A DNA stretch of 64,000 nt, from the NCBI GenBank assembly GCA_029237695.1, contig CM055274.1:69244828-69308827 (forward strand), read 5' to 3'. Below the pieces are notes generated by a model. It saw nothing but the letters and a program-made list of their open reading frames with translations, was not told the DNA's origin and ran no database searches. The translations under genes were made by a program, and so were the position numbers. Positions 34,865 to 44,297 of the stretch are shown here, piece by piece (the stretch's first letter is position 1; the number at the start of each line of letters is the position of its first letter). The DNA comes from Conchocele bisecta (Eukaryota; Mollusca; Bivalvia; Lucinida; Thyasiridae).

Positions 34865-34945
34865 AAAAGTACATATCCTGATGATACGGCTCGTCACGAG
34901 CCGGCTCATATGGACCATATACTGTTTGCCACTGTACAGGACTGT
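34865..34945. repeat. Family G palindrome, copy 3
   Basis: CATATCCTGATGATACGGCT, centre CTCGTCACGAG, right arm ACCATATACTGTTTGCC. It ends 56 bp before exon 2 of the inhibitor gene, so it lies close to the branch-point region. Confidence 0.7.
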
Positions 34946-35001
34946 GGTGTTGAAATGGTCAACTTGTGCTTATAAATTATTTAATTTCAATCATATTTCA
35001 G

Positions 35002-35127
35002 TTGCTGCGGTGAACAGTGAACATTGCGTAGGATCCGACACGACTACGTGCCATCACACCATGCACATCGGTTGTGGGATCGCGGAGGTCCTGACATGCG
35101 TAACTAACATGTGCACATGCGTACCCG
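35002..35127 (+). CDS. Cvsi-like secreted protease inhibitor, exon 2 (first six-cysteine module)
   Basis: Acceptor ATATTTCAG|TT at 35001/35002, donor CCCG|GTACGT at 35127/35128; both flanking introns are phase 1. It encodes residues 15-56 plus the first base of Gly57. The cysteines are spaced C-x7-C-x7-C-x7-C-x4-C-x1-C, ending TCVTNMCTCVP. Established knowledge: oyster cvSI proteins (inhibitor family I84, slow-tight inhibitors of subtilisin-type proteases) are ~7 kDa secreted proteins with 12 cysteines. The mature product predicted here is about 67-70 residues with 12 cysteines, the same size and count. The match of cysteine layout and the phase agreement of three separate exons make the gene call firm; the inhibitor function is by family resemblance. 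Confidence 0.75.
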
Positions 35128-35171
35128 GTACGTCCAGGCGGCGATCCAAACTTGAATGATATGCTATAAAT
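35128..35171. other. Intron 2 start
   Basis: Donor GTACGT followed by 38 bp before the pogo-like MITE. If the donor were skipped, the frame would read on as TSRRRSKLE and stop at 35157-35159. Confidence 0.6.
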
Positions 35172-35388
35172 AGTGAAACCTCCCTAAACCGGACACCCTG
35201 GGAGTTCCCCAGGGTGTCCGGCTTAGAGAGGTATCACTGTAAATCAGGCATTTGAACATTCTGAGACATAGTTGTGTGCTATGTGATCACGAACAGAGAG
35301 TATCACATGAGAACAATGACCAAGAAGCTCGTCAAAAATAAGATCACATGTGTTATATTGGTGTTCGGTTTAGAGAGGTTCCACTGTA
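35172..35388. mobile_element. Family H MITE, copy 1 (pogo/Tigger-like ends)
   Basis: Ends GTGAAACCTCCCTAAACCGG and GGTTTAGAGAGGTTCCACTG, followed by TA. It contains an internal inverted repeat, CACCCTGGG/CCCAGGGTG (35207-35219). The left-end form CAGTGAAACCTCTCTAAACC in copy 2, with TA duplication, resembles pogo/Tigger-group elements (Tc1/mariner superfamily). It lies 45 bp after exon 2. Confidence 0.8.
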
Positions 35389-35911
35389 TATTGGTCAGGT
35401 ACCTACCTGCACATTGGCTGTTCGCCATCCAATCACTCAAGTAGGCTAACTGTCATCGGCCAAACTATTAAACATACAAGAGGACCAATATCTCCAATAA
35501 CATGGTATGTAGTTAGTCGGAACATTCTGCAGACTAATTTGATTCGGACGGAATCGAACAATTTAAACAAACTTGGTCCAATTCAAATTTCTCTGCAGAA
35601 CGTTCAGACTAACTACATAAGATATGCTGCTAAATGTTGTAATGGCGGACTCGTAGTGTTAACGGCTGGAACCATGGTCGTTATTAAAAGGAAGAAACCG
35701 CAGTCATATTTATGAAAAATAAGATTTACCTGAGACCCTTATGGGCGCCGCCATTAATCCAGTGTAAACAATAGATCACGTGATCCCATACCCTGAATAA
35801 GTGTTTCAAATCGTTGCGAAAGGTACAATTCCTCAGCTGGCAGCCAAATGGTGACCTTACAATTCCCGCAATATCACCGTGTAAGGCCGGGCAGGCGGAT
35901 ACAGGCGTCTC
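35389..35911. other. Intron 2 segment with a 104-bp palindromic MITE
   Basis: At 35516-35619 TATGTAGTTAGTCGGAAC and GTTCAGACTAACTACATA are inverted, with further pairing of CTGCAGACTAATTTGA and TCAAATTTCTCTGCAG. The rest is unremarkable. Confidence 0.75.
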
Positions 35912-36375
35912 TTAAAGGTACATGCCCACTTAGTAGGCACAAACCGTTCTTTATAGCAATTAAATAAGTGTAATTTGTATAATTGTGTCACTATTACACC
36001 AGTTCTAAATGTTACAAGTGCCCGCTATACAGATATAATCATTTAGTAATATTCATTTTATTGATAGTGACTCGTGGTGGTATCAGGCTATTTTCATCAT
36101 ACGCAAAAGAGGCATGATCATTTTTAATTAATTACATATACTAATTAAATGCGTCACCTGAAAAAATAATATTTTCGATTGACTATATTGTATGATCATT
36201 GCACATCAAAAAATAAATACAGAGAATAAATAGTAATGTCCGTTAACATTGTAAAGAAACACGGTTATCGCCCCTGATATCAGTGTGGAAATTTACGTCC
36301 GATATAAAATGTATAATAATGCCAATCAGTACATGTGGTAATGGTGAATGAATGTTTATTTTGCCAGAACATGTC
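35912..36375 (-). repeat. Repeat family B, copy 5 (full length)
   Basis: Reverse orientation, from TTAAAGGTACATGCCCACTT to about ATGTTTATTTTGCCAGAACA. Together with copy 6 it shows that the full element is about 450 bp, extending beyond the GATATCAG segment that begins copies 3 and 4. Confidence 0.85.
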
Positions 36376-36462
36376 TCAGATGATGTCAAAAGATTTTACG
36401 TTAAAGTTTTTTAAATGGAAATTCAATTCAAACTAGATTGGTCAGTAAGCGAGGCTTACGGA

Positions 36463-37363
36463 ATACCCCCCGCATGTGCCCAGGTACCCCTAAATATGTA
36501 AACATTTTCCAAGTGTGTGGGCTTGTGACCTTGACTCTGGGCTTAGCGGGGCGGCACGAACGTGAATTTGTCACAGGGTGGTAGAGGTCCATTGGAGCAA
36601 TGCGTGTGTGAAATGTGAAGCAGATCCGAGTATGGAAATAGAAGTCATAACCAATTTCTCTGATGGTAAGTTTCATAAAGAGACTAAATATGTGACCTTG
36701 ACCACGAGATCAGCGGGGATTTGTCACAGCATAATAGTACAGCCTTAGAGGAATGCATGCATGAACTATTAAGAATTTTCGATGAAAGAAGTAGAAGTTA
36801 TAACATATTTCTCTGATGTTAAGTTTTGTAAAGAGACTAAGTATTTGACCTTGACCTTGGGATCAGCGGGGTTTGGACTGTCGTGGATTTGTCACAGCAT
36901 GGTAGTAGAGCCTTACAGGAATGCATGTGTGCAATATTAAGCATTTTAGATGAAGGAAATAGAAGTTATAACATATTTCTCTGATGTTAAGTTTGGTAAA
37001 GAGATAAGTATTCGACATTGACCTTGGGATCAGCGGGGGTTGGACGGTCGTAGATTTGTCACAGAATGGTAGTAGAGCCTTACAGGAATGCATGTGTGAA
37101 ATATTAAGCATCTTTGATGAAGGAAATAGAAGTTATAACATATTTCTCTGATGTTAAGTTTTGTAAAGAGACTAAGTATTTGACCTTGACCTTGGGATCA
37201 GCGGGGGTTGGACGGTCGTAGATTTGGCACAGCTTGGTAGTAGAGCCTTACAGGAATGCATGTGTGAAATATTAAGCACGCATTGACAGACGGACGGACG
37301 GACTGACGGACGGACAACCTGACTCCAGTATACCCCACCCCCACAACTCGTTGCGGGGGGTAT
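36463..37363. mobile_element. TIR element (ATACCCCCCGCA) with five ~170-bp tandem units and a CCGTCCGTC-type run
   Basis: Perfect 12-bp inverted ends at 36463-36474 and 37352-37363. The interior repeats TTTGACCTTGACCTTGGGAT, ATTTGTCACAGCATGGTAGT, GAATGCATG and TAGAAGTTATAACATATTTC about every 165-170 bp. A GGACGGACGGAC run (37291-37315) precedes the right end. The size is 901 bp with no transposase. Open frames on the - strand follow the repeats. The end sequence 'GGGGGGTATACTGGA..' style is, from memory, common in molluscan genomes. Confidence 0.75.
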
Positions 37364-37799
37364 AATTAAGATCCAAATATTTATTGTGACTAATGAACAA
37401 AACATTGCGTTCAAACTTTTTAGAATGTATCTCTGTTACCAATTGAGATTATAATGTGATACTTCATATACACATGTATCACCATGTATTGTGATTAATA
37501 AGCATACTACACCAATACCCAGGGTCAATGACTTTGAATCCAGGCGTCACCGGGGAGCATTTATCGGATTTACCGACCATCTAGTTTGTTCTGGGTTTTT
37601 TTTGTCAATATATTAATGTACATGTACATCTCTTCTCTTAGTGGTGAATCTGACTGGTAGTCACACATGAGGATAATGATAGATGTACACCGGCAGCTCA
37701 GTGTAGAATGTTTTCATTATTTTAAAGTTTCAGTGCTGAATGTTCAGTGCTGTTTTATGCTGATGCTTTCCCGTCCGTATTAGTTGACCTTGTTTGTAT
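37364..37799. other. Intron 2, nothing seen
   Basis: No recognisable feature. Confidence 0.4.
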
Positions 37800-38120
37800 A
37801 ACTGGCGTAACATCTCAATCAGTCGATCGATCGGTCGGTCAACAACTCAATAAATCAATTGATCGACGGAGGGACCGACGGACCGACTGACTGACGGACC
37901 GACCAATCAATGAACAGTTCACGTCCATCGTATATTGTGTTTCAGACCAATCAATCAATAATTAATCAACCACAGGCAGTCAATCAGCCAATCAATCAAT
38001 CAATTAATCAACCAAACAATCAATAAATCAATAAACCAACCAACCAACCAACCAACCAACCAACCAACCAACCAACCAATCAAGTAACGAACCAACTCAT
38101 CAGTCAATCAATGAATCCAC
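37800..38120. repeat. Low-complexity (AATC)n / (GGTC)n / (CCAA)n tract with duplicated splice-acceptor region
   Basis: Mixed tetranucleotide runs, including an uninterrupted (CCAA)n at 38038-38080. At 37921-37945 CGTCCATCGTATATTGTGTT followed by TCAG duplicates, with one change, the true acceptor segment of exon 3 at 38131-38154. Confidence 0.85.
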
Positions 38121-38154
38121 CAACAGGTAGCGTCCATCGTATACTGTGTTTCAG

Positions 38155-38249
38155 GTCACCCATGCCTGACCACCCCTGACTGTCACGAGTACCACTGCCC
38201 TCCCCACCAGCACAGGGCCTGCGTGAATCTATTATGTGCTTGTCAGTAG
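38155..38249 (+). CDS. Cvsi-like secreted protease inhibitor, exon 3 (second six-cysteine module and stop)
   Basis: Acceptor GTGTTTCAG|GT at 38154/38155. It completes Gly57 and encodes residues 58-87, then TAG at 38247-38249. Cysteines are spaced C-x5-C-x4-C-x7-C-x4-C-x1-C, a shortened version of the exon 2 module; the sequence ends RACVNLLCACQ and has several His residues (PDCHEYHC, PHQHRAC). The shared x7-C-x4-C-x1-C ending of both modules suggests internal duplication by phase-1 exon duplication. A possible polyadenylation signal AATAAA is at 38550-38555. The decoy acceptor at 37945 would lead into tetranucleotide repeat. Confidence 0.75.
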
Positions 38250-38606
38250 AGAATCTATTCTGTATTGTCAACTACCAACTACCGGACACTGACAGAATAT
38301 TTCCGTATACACCCATGTGCATAGAAGCTGGGAGAAAGAAAATGCTTGCCTTGACGGCTACTCATCTGAGAGAATGATTTATCTAGTTTGTTGCATATTA
38401 CGACATCTAAATATTCAACAAACAAGAAAGAGCATTCATACTTGTATCACCAGTCTCTGTTGTGTAGCTATCAAAGCAATCATTTTCTTTCTCCGCTAGC
38501 ATATGCATGCATCCATGGACATGGATCGCTGTATAGTAGATTAGATTATAATAAAATAACAACACCAAACAATTACATGTTCCTTTATGATTTTTGTATT
38601 AGAAAA
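38250..38606 (+). other. Probable 3' UTR of the inhibitor gene
   Basis: AATAAA at 38550-38555 is the first canonical polyadenylation signal after the stop; the resulting 3' UTR would be about 320 nt. No other feature is seen. Confidence 0.4.
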
Positions 38607-38822
38607 TACAGTGAAACCTCTCTAAACCGGACGCCATAGGAGGGCACAGGGTGTCCGGCTTAAAGAGGTTTCACTGTAAATCAGGCATTTGATAATTCTG
38701 AGCCATTGTGTGCTATGCGATCACGAACAGACAGTATCAGCCGAGATAAATGACCAAGAAGCTCATCAAAAACAAGATCACTTGTGTTATCTTGGTGTCC
38801 GGTTTAGAGAGGTTCCACTGTG
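38607..38822. mobile_element. Family H MITE, copy 2
   Basis: Preceded by TA; ends CAGTGAAACCTCTCTAAACC (38609) and GGTTTAGAGAGGTTCCACTG (to 38820). Clear homology with copy 1 throughout (AAATCAGGCATTTGA, GCTATG(C/T)GATCACGAACAG, CCAAGAAGCTC). Confidence 0.85.
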
Positions 38823-38929
38823 CATGTATAGTATACATGTACTATTATGTGTGGGAGGTGATACTATGCTTTATTATACCTCATCATAATTTCTTGGCAT
38901 AACATTGGTCTGGAATATCCCCCATTCGT

Positions 38930-39557
38930 GTATATTGCCGTGGAACATTGCCGGTCGGATATTGCCGTGGGACATTGCCGTGGGATATTGCCGGTCGGAT
39001 ATTGCCGTGGGATATTGCCGGTCGGATATTGCCGTGATATATTGCCGGTCGGATATTGCCGTGGGATATTGCCGGTCGGATATTGCCGTGGGACATTGCC
39101 AGTCGGATATTGCCGTGGGATATTGCCGGTCGGATATTGCCGTGGGATATTGCCGGTCGGATATTGCCGTGATATATTGCCGGTCGGATATTGCCGTGGG
39201 ATATTGCCGGTCGGATATTGCCGTGGGACATTGCCAGTCGGATATTGCCGGTCGGATATTGCCGTGAGATATTGCCGGTCGGATATTGCCGTGAGATATT
39301 GCCGGTCAGATATTGGCGTGAGATATTGTCGGTCGGATATTGTCGTGAGATATTGCCGGTCGGATATTGCCGTGAGCCGTGGGATATTGCCGGTCGGATA
39401 TTGCCGTGAGATATTGTCGATCGGATATTGCAGTGAGATATTGCCGGTCGGATATTGCCGTGGGATATTGCCGGTCGGATATTGCACTGGGATGTTGTCG
39501 GTCGGATATTGCCGTGGGATATTGCCGGTCGGATATTGCCGTTCGGATATTGCATTA
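38930..39557. repeat. 27-bp minisatellite (GGATATTGCCGTG / GGATATTGCCGGTC), ~23 copies
   Basis: Each 27-bp unit is itself two related half-units of 13 and 14 bp. Because 27 is a multiple of 3, all six frames stay open for long distances (up to 277 codons) with a 9-residue period such as VGYCRGILP; none is a real gene. A homologous locus with only two half-units is at 61295-61320. Confidence 0.93.
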
Positions 39558-39610
39558 TCCCCCGCTGCGGCCGAAGACACCAGACACATTATTACGGAAA
39601 CACCCAAACG

Positions 39611-39698
39611 CCTTGGCGTAGTGGTAACGTTGAAGGAAATTGCGGTACAAGTCCTTGCCGTCGTAGGTGTCGAGGGTTCATGTCCCACCACAAGCATA
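39611..39698 (+). repeat. tRNA-derived SINE head (RNA polymerase III A and B boxes)
   Basis: TGGCGTAGTGGTAACG at 39614 is a perfect A box (TGGCNNAGTGG); GGGTTCATGTCCC at 39675 is close to a B box (GGTTCGANTCC). The spacing of about 60 bp is as in a tRNA gene. It does not fold as an intact tRNA by eye, so it is a tRNA-like SINE head. The paralogue is at 61350-61436. Confidence 0.65.
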
Positions 39699-39699
39699 T

Positions 39700-40214
39700 G
39701 TTATATATTTCATGAATCTGTTATTGGATAAACTCCGGTAATACTGATATTAGTTTGCTATGAATATTGAATATTATAATGAAAGAAGAGTGAGTGGGTG
39801 TGGTGGCGTTACATGCGAGGGAAATGGGAAAAATGGCATTTGTAATAGTTCTCTGACTTATTACAAGTATGTGTAATGGCCCGAATAACATGGGTAGAAA
39901 AGTCTATGCTGCATTTATCATTTATTTAAAATATGTGCACTCGGATCCAAACTATGCTCCATAATCGGTAGAAAATGGAGTTTATTGCCACAAAAAGAGA
40001 CACACGAACACTCACATGCCCTGGTAGAGTTGCGTTGACATGCAATAATACTGCACATTCGCCAGTCCGTCAGGAAAACCCGAATTTTATAATCCTAGTG
40101 CACCCATCTTTCCTTAATGCCAGCAAAGTGTAGGGTTTCTCTAAATAACTCCTCAACGCCTTAATCTACGAGGACGCGGACAACGGCCGGTGTTGATAAT
40201 CAATTTTCCGCCGT
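39700..40214. other. SINE body and spacer
   Basis: Homology with the paralogous locus continues to about 39770 (TTATTGGAT(A/G)AA, TCCGGTAATA, TTTGCTATGA). Beyond that nothing is recognised. Confidence 0.5.
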
Positions 40215-40445
40215 ATCCGCCGTAAACTATATATTCAGCCCTGACATCAGAATAATCCTGATATGATGCCAGGTCCTCGCCACACCAGAATCAATTGGCC
40301 CCCTCCCAAAAGCAGTAGGATTAGTAATAATCTTGCTACTTTTATAATCGGCCATAACCCAATTCAACTCTCAGGTAACAAAAGAGCCAAAGATGAAAAC
40401 GTACCTGAGGGCCAAACCAGGCAAATCGTGATTAGGAGGAACCCC
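40215..40445 (-). repeat. Family E element, reverse copy
   Basis: GCCAGGTCCTCGCCACACCA, CCATAACCCAATTCAACTCT and GAGGGCCAAACCAGGCAAAT are reverse complements of family E words. Confidence 0.8.
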
Positions 40446-40499
40446 TACCGTTTATTTACGCCGTCGCGTGCATCCGACCAACCAACTATGATCTGGTGG

Positions 40500-40955
40500 T
40501 TGGATCATAAACATGCATATTCAATTTTAAGCCAATCGCTCATACATTAAACGTGCGCGCTTGTATAATTGAATGTGAGATATAAAAGTTATTTGACCTT
40601 GACCTGGGGCACGGAGGGAGCGTCGGTTGGGCGGGGAATGAACATATAAATGATGAGAAACACGCAGATGAAGTTTCATGCCAATCGTTTGTACACTAAA
40701 GCAGTTACAGGAGAATTGTGAAACTGCACGCATCCACTGAATGTGAACTTTCAAAATTTATTTCACCTGGACGTTGGGAATGTGGGGAGCATGGGTCTGG
40801 TGGGGGAATGAACATACGACTGATGAGAAACATGCACATGATGTTCCATGCCAATCACTCATACAGTTAAGAAGTTATAGGGAACTGGAGAAACGCGCAC
40901 GTATCTACTGAATGTAAAATTCCAAAGTTATTTGACCTTCATCTTAGTCTACAAG
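40500..40955. repeat. Degenerate ~180-bp tandem repeat, 2.5 copies
   Basis: AAGTTATTTGACCTTGACCT, GGGGAATGAACATA, TGATGAGAAACA(C/T)GCA and CATGCCAATC(G/A)(T/C)T(T/C)(G/A)TACA recur near 40585, 40755 and 40920. Confidence 0.7.
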
Positions 40956-41049
40956 CCAAATGGTCATGCCCGTAGCCAAGGGGGGTGCGTTGGGTGCGTC
41001 CGCACCCAACTTTTTCGGACAAGCCAAGATTGTTTTTGCTCATGAACAC

Positions 41050-41708
41050 ACAATCACGTTATCAAAGATGCCGATGATAGCTGCACGACAGACGCACCGG
41101 TCCAACAGCGCGGACGACAGTGTAACTTGTGCGTGTGAGGGCACATGTGAGCACAGGATAGAGACATACTACATAATTAATTAGGCTACGCCTTTCATCG
41201 ACCATATCAACTTGGAACTAGACCTCCAGTTTTCGTCATTAGCAGTGACCGCTTCTAAGCTGTTGGTCTTGAACCCAGCCGTGTTCAAGAGTGCCGGGCA
41301 TCATGACATCAATCAACTAGGACAATCATATGAAGAGGATTTGCCGACACCTGCCCTTCTCGAGGAAAAACATGCACACTGGGTTAAGCGTTTTGTCTCA
41401 GAAAGTGATCCGCCATCCTCGTGTTCCAATGCGTTACGTTCATGCGATCCATGTTTATATCCGAACTTTCACACATTGTTGAGAATCGACACGCACGTTA
41501 CCTGTCACCAGTGTAGAATGTGAACGTGCCGGTAGTGCATTGAAGCGACTTCACCACTATTCACGTGCATCTATGACCAGTAGTCGTCTTTCTTCGCTGG
41601 CGCTCGTATACATTCATTATGGCTTCAAACACGATGTGCGGGAAATAATATCCCGATTTGTACGCCTACATCCTCGTAGGATGGAATTGGAATCACTCTT
41701 GTACTAGT
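41050..41708 (+). pseudogene. hAT transposase C-terminal fragment (52-kDa repressor / ZMYM1-like type)
   Basis: Three pieces in different frames give the usual order. First comes PMIAARQTHRSN (~41070-41105), like 'PR.A.RQ.HR.N'. Next is ATPFIDHINLELDLQFSSLA (~41188-41247), like 'PFLDH...EL..RF', continuing open to TLLRIDTHVTCHQC (~41515). Last is CERAGSALKRLHHYSRASMT followed by SSRLSSLALVYIH (~41522-41620), which is the conserved hAT dimerisation end 'CERSFSALRRLK...M...RL..LALL.IH'. Frameshifts near 41180 and 41520 kill it. The upstream domains (zinc finger and catalytic core) are absent. Confidence 0.75.
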
Positions 41709-42281
41709 CCAAATATTTAGACTCCGTGTTGTATATTTTGCTTGAATGGGAAATACATTATACATTACGTAACTGCCATATACATACAGCAGTTATTTAT
41801 ATACCTATCAAAGATATGTGGTGAATGCATGGTGTATTCTTCAGCCAGATACGACACGGCAGATTGAAATTCCGTATTCCACTCAGCGGCTTTCTGAATC
41901 CATATTCCACTCTGTTCTCGTTCTGATTTGCCAGAACTACTTGTCATCAGGAAAGTTCGGTAAATCATAATGATGTCCTTCAAATGAGAATAACCCCGTA
42001 AAAGCTAGTCATTTTCACTTAAAATGCATGCTGTCAACGGACAATACACTCGATGTAGGATATTAGTCGGGATATGTTTAGAAAATAGGACAGAAAATGA
42101 TAGCTGAAATTCGTTTCTGGTCGCGTGTCACTACCGCGACGTCTCAGTGCTAGGCGATAAACCAAATGACTACCGTCAAAGCACTGCGCAGAAAATAATT
42201 ACAACTTTATAATCCAATTATACGATTTTTCAATGCAATATATGTGTTTTAAATGTTTGACTGGTATATAATAAACGCAAT
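41709..42281. other. Untranslated hAT remnant
   Basis: No feature recognised between the transposase stop and the palindrome. Confidence 0.4.
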
Positions 42282-42430
42282 ATTAGTACAGTAACTTGAT
42301 CCTTGGACCGGAAAGCTCTCGTTGGTCTTGGGCAGATCAGCTGATCAACTCGACTGCGTCTCATTGATCCAGCTGATCTGCCTAATACCAACTCGAGCTT
42401 TCACCGCCCAAGGATCAAGTTACTTAACTA
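42282..42430. mobile_element. Palindromic MITE (AGTAACTTGATCCTTGG ends)
   Basis: AGTAACTTGATCCTTGG (42290) pairs with CCAAGGATCAAGTTACT (to 42424). AAGCTCTCGTTGGT and GGCAGATCAGCTGATC also pair with inverted partners. No protein. Confidence 0.8.
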
Positions 42431-42481
42431 ATACATTTGTATTATATACGAGCCGCGTCGCGAGAAAACCTGTCTTCGGGA

Positions 42482-43156
42482 AATTCTTGGTCAAATTAAC
42501 ATTTTGTTACTATGACAATGGTATTTGTATGATGAATTGAATGCTTTTTATTTGATCATGATCTGCAATATTCATTAAGATATTATATTTTATACAACAC
42601 CACTATTCAGGTCGTTTGAGCAAATGAGACGTAAAAGCGACGTCAAACGACATCAAAACGTCGTCAAAACGACGTTATAGTATCTACGTATCTACCGGTA
42701 CACATATATTATACGCCAACATTTACAACAGTTTGCAAGTTGACAAACTAGAAGCATGTTTGTCATTGAATAATGAATGTATAGACGGGTGATCTTGTTT
42801 TTTTTGGTAACACATGAAAGTGAAAAGCGACAAAGACAAACCGGCAAGTTCATGTACCAGCACTGCAGCAGGTATAAACGTGTACGCGTGTACGGCGGAT
42901 TCGGTATGCGGATTTATTCTTTTTGACGTCCTGTTTACTGAACGTTTTAATAATTTATAATTGTAGAAAACCACATAAATATATGAAACAGACAGTAATA
43001 TTTATTGTCCATGTATGCCATTTCTGTATTGATTAACTGGTTGGTTCATTGGGCTATACGACCGACAGTTTAGCAAATACAGATGGGAATACGCCTGTAA
43101 ATGGGGAGGACAATACGTTCAACATTAAAGGCACACACTGTTCTTTATATTCTGTA
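42482..43156. other. Spacer
   Basis: Contains a run of ACGTC-rich words (GACGTCAAACGACATC, CGTCGTCAAAACGACG; 42629-42676). No gene recognised. Confidence 0.4.
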
Positions 43157-43612
43157 GATATGAAATTTTCAGGCAAAATAAACCATCCATTTCACCATAT
43201 AACCCCATGTACTGATTGGCATGACTATAAAATTTATATCAGATGTAAATTTCCACACTGATATCAGGGGCGATAATAGTGTTTCCTTAAAATGTTAACG
43301 GACATTACTATTTATTCTCTGTATTTATTTGTTGATGTGTAATGATCATACTTTATAATCTGTCGAAATATTATTTTTTTCAGGTGACGCATTTAATTAG
43401 TATAAATAATGAAAAAATATCATGCCTCATTTGCATATGAAAATAGCCTAATACCACCGCGAGTCACTATGAGTAAAATAAATACTAAATGATTATATCT
43501 GTATAGCGGGCACTCCTAATTGTTTAGAACTAGTGGAATGGTGACACAATTATACATTTATTTAATTCCTATAAAGAATACTTTGTGCCTACTGAGTGGG
43601 CATATACCTTTA
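43157..43612 (+). repeat. Repeat family B, copy 6 (full length)
   Basis: From about TTTTCAGGCAAAATAAACCA through CTGATATCAGGGGCGATAAT to GCCTACTGAGTGGGCATATA. Best reference copy for the family. Confidence 0.85.
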
Positions 43613-43883
43613 ATTACATTAAAACTAGTACACAGTCGATGGCGCGCCATAGAATGTAATTGAATGTAAGCTGTAAGACGAATCGGCAAATATTGTTTTT
43701 CTCCGGAAAACCGTTGATCTGGCATCACGCTTATTCAAATTAAAAGAAAATATGGGTTGTGTTTGTCGGCCGAATACAGCCAACTAGGTATTTTGCATGT
43801 CGGTCACCTGTATGTTTGCTGTCTATGTCACGCTAACCTTCATTTGAATGTGACAAGCCTTAACTTGCAATATCGGTAATCCA

Positions 43884-44297
43884 ATATCAAGGTTCATGGT
43901 CACGTGGTTACAACACCAACAACGTCGCCCACTCCAAAGTAAGTATTATTTCATATGTTCCTTAATATGCAACGGATTTTGATGAAATATGGCGCAGCAA
44001 ACGCGTCTTCATGAGGTGCATTTGGTGGTCCAGGGAGTCCAGCACAGACTTATGAAGTTATGTCGTTTTTGTGAAAATCGATTTCCGTGTCTATAGACAC
44101 GGAAATCGATTCTTCGCAAAAACGACAGAAAATACAAAGACCACCAAATGCAGATTAACAAGACGCGTTTGATGGGCCATATTTCCGTTACGTAATAAGG
44201 AAAATATAAAAGAATACGTACTTTGAATCAGATAGATTCTGGAAGTTTCAGTACTTGTTGTTGTTGTTAGTACCACGTGATCATACACCTTGAATAT
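43884..44297. mobile_element. 414-bp palindromic MITE
   Basis: ATATCAAGGT..ATG.TCACGTGGT pairs with ACCACGTGATCAT..ACCTTGAATAT. Inner pairs include ACTCCAAAGTA, AAACGCGTCTT and GTGGTCC..., and a perfect core ATCGATTTCCGTGTCTATAG / ACACGGAAATCGAT (44078-44113). No protein. Confidence 0.8.

Noticed and set aside
34785..35159. 124-codon + frame around exon 2 as a single-exon gene
   Set aside because: Only 35002-35127 is coding: it has an acceptor and donor in phase with other cysteine-bearing exons. The upstream part overlaps a family G palindrome and the end reads into intron.
39611..39698. Functional tRNA gene
   Set aside because: A and B boxes are present, but I could not see acceptor-stem pairing or an anticodon arm; the paralogue at 61350 is similarly degenerate, so a SINE head is more likely.
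38864..39731. Overlapping 260-277-codon frames on both strands
   Set aside because: By-product of a 27-bp stop-free unit; both strands open equally.
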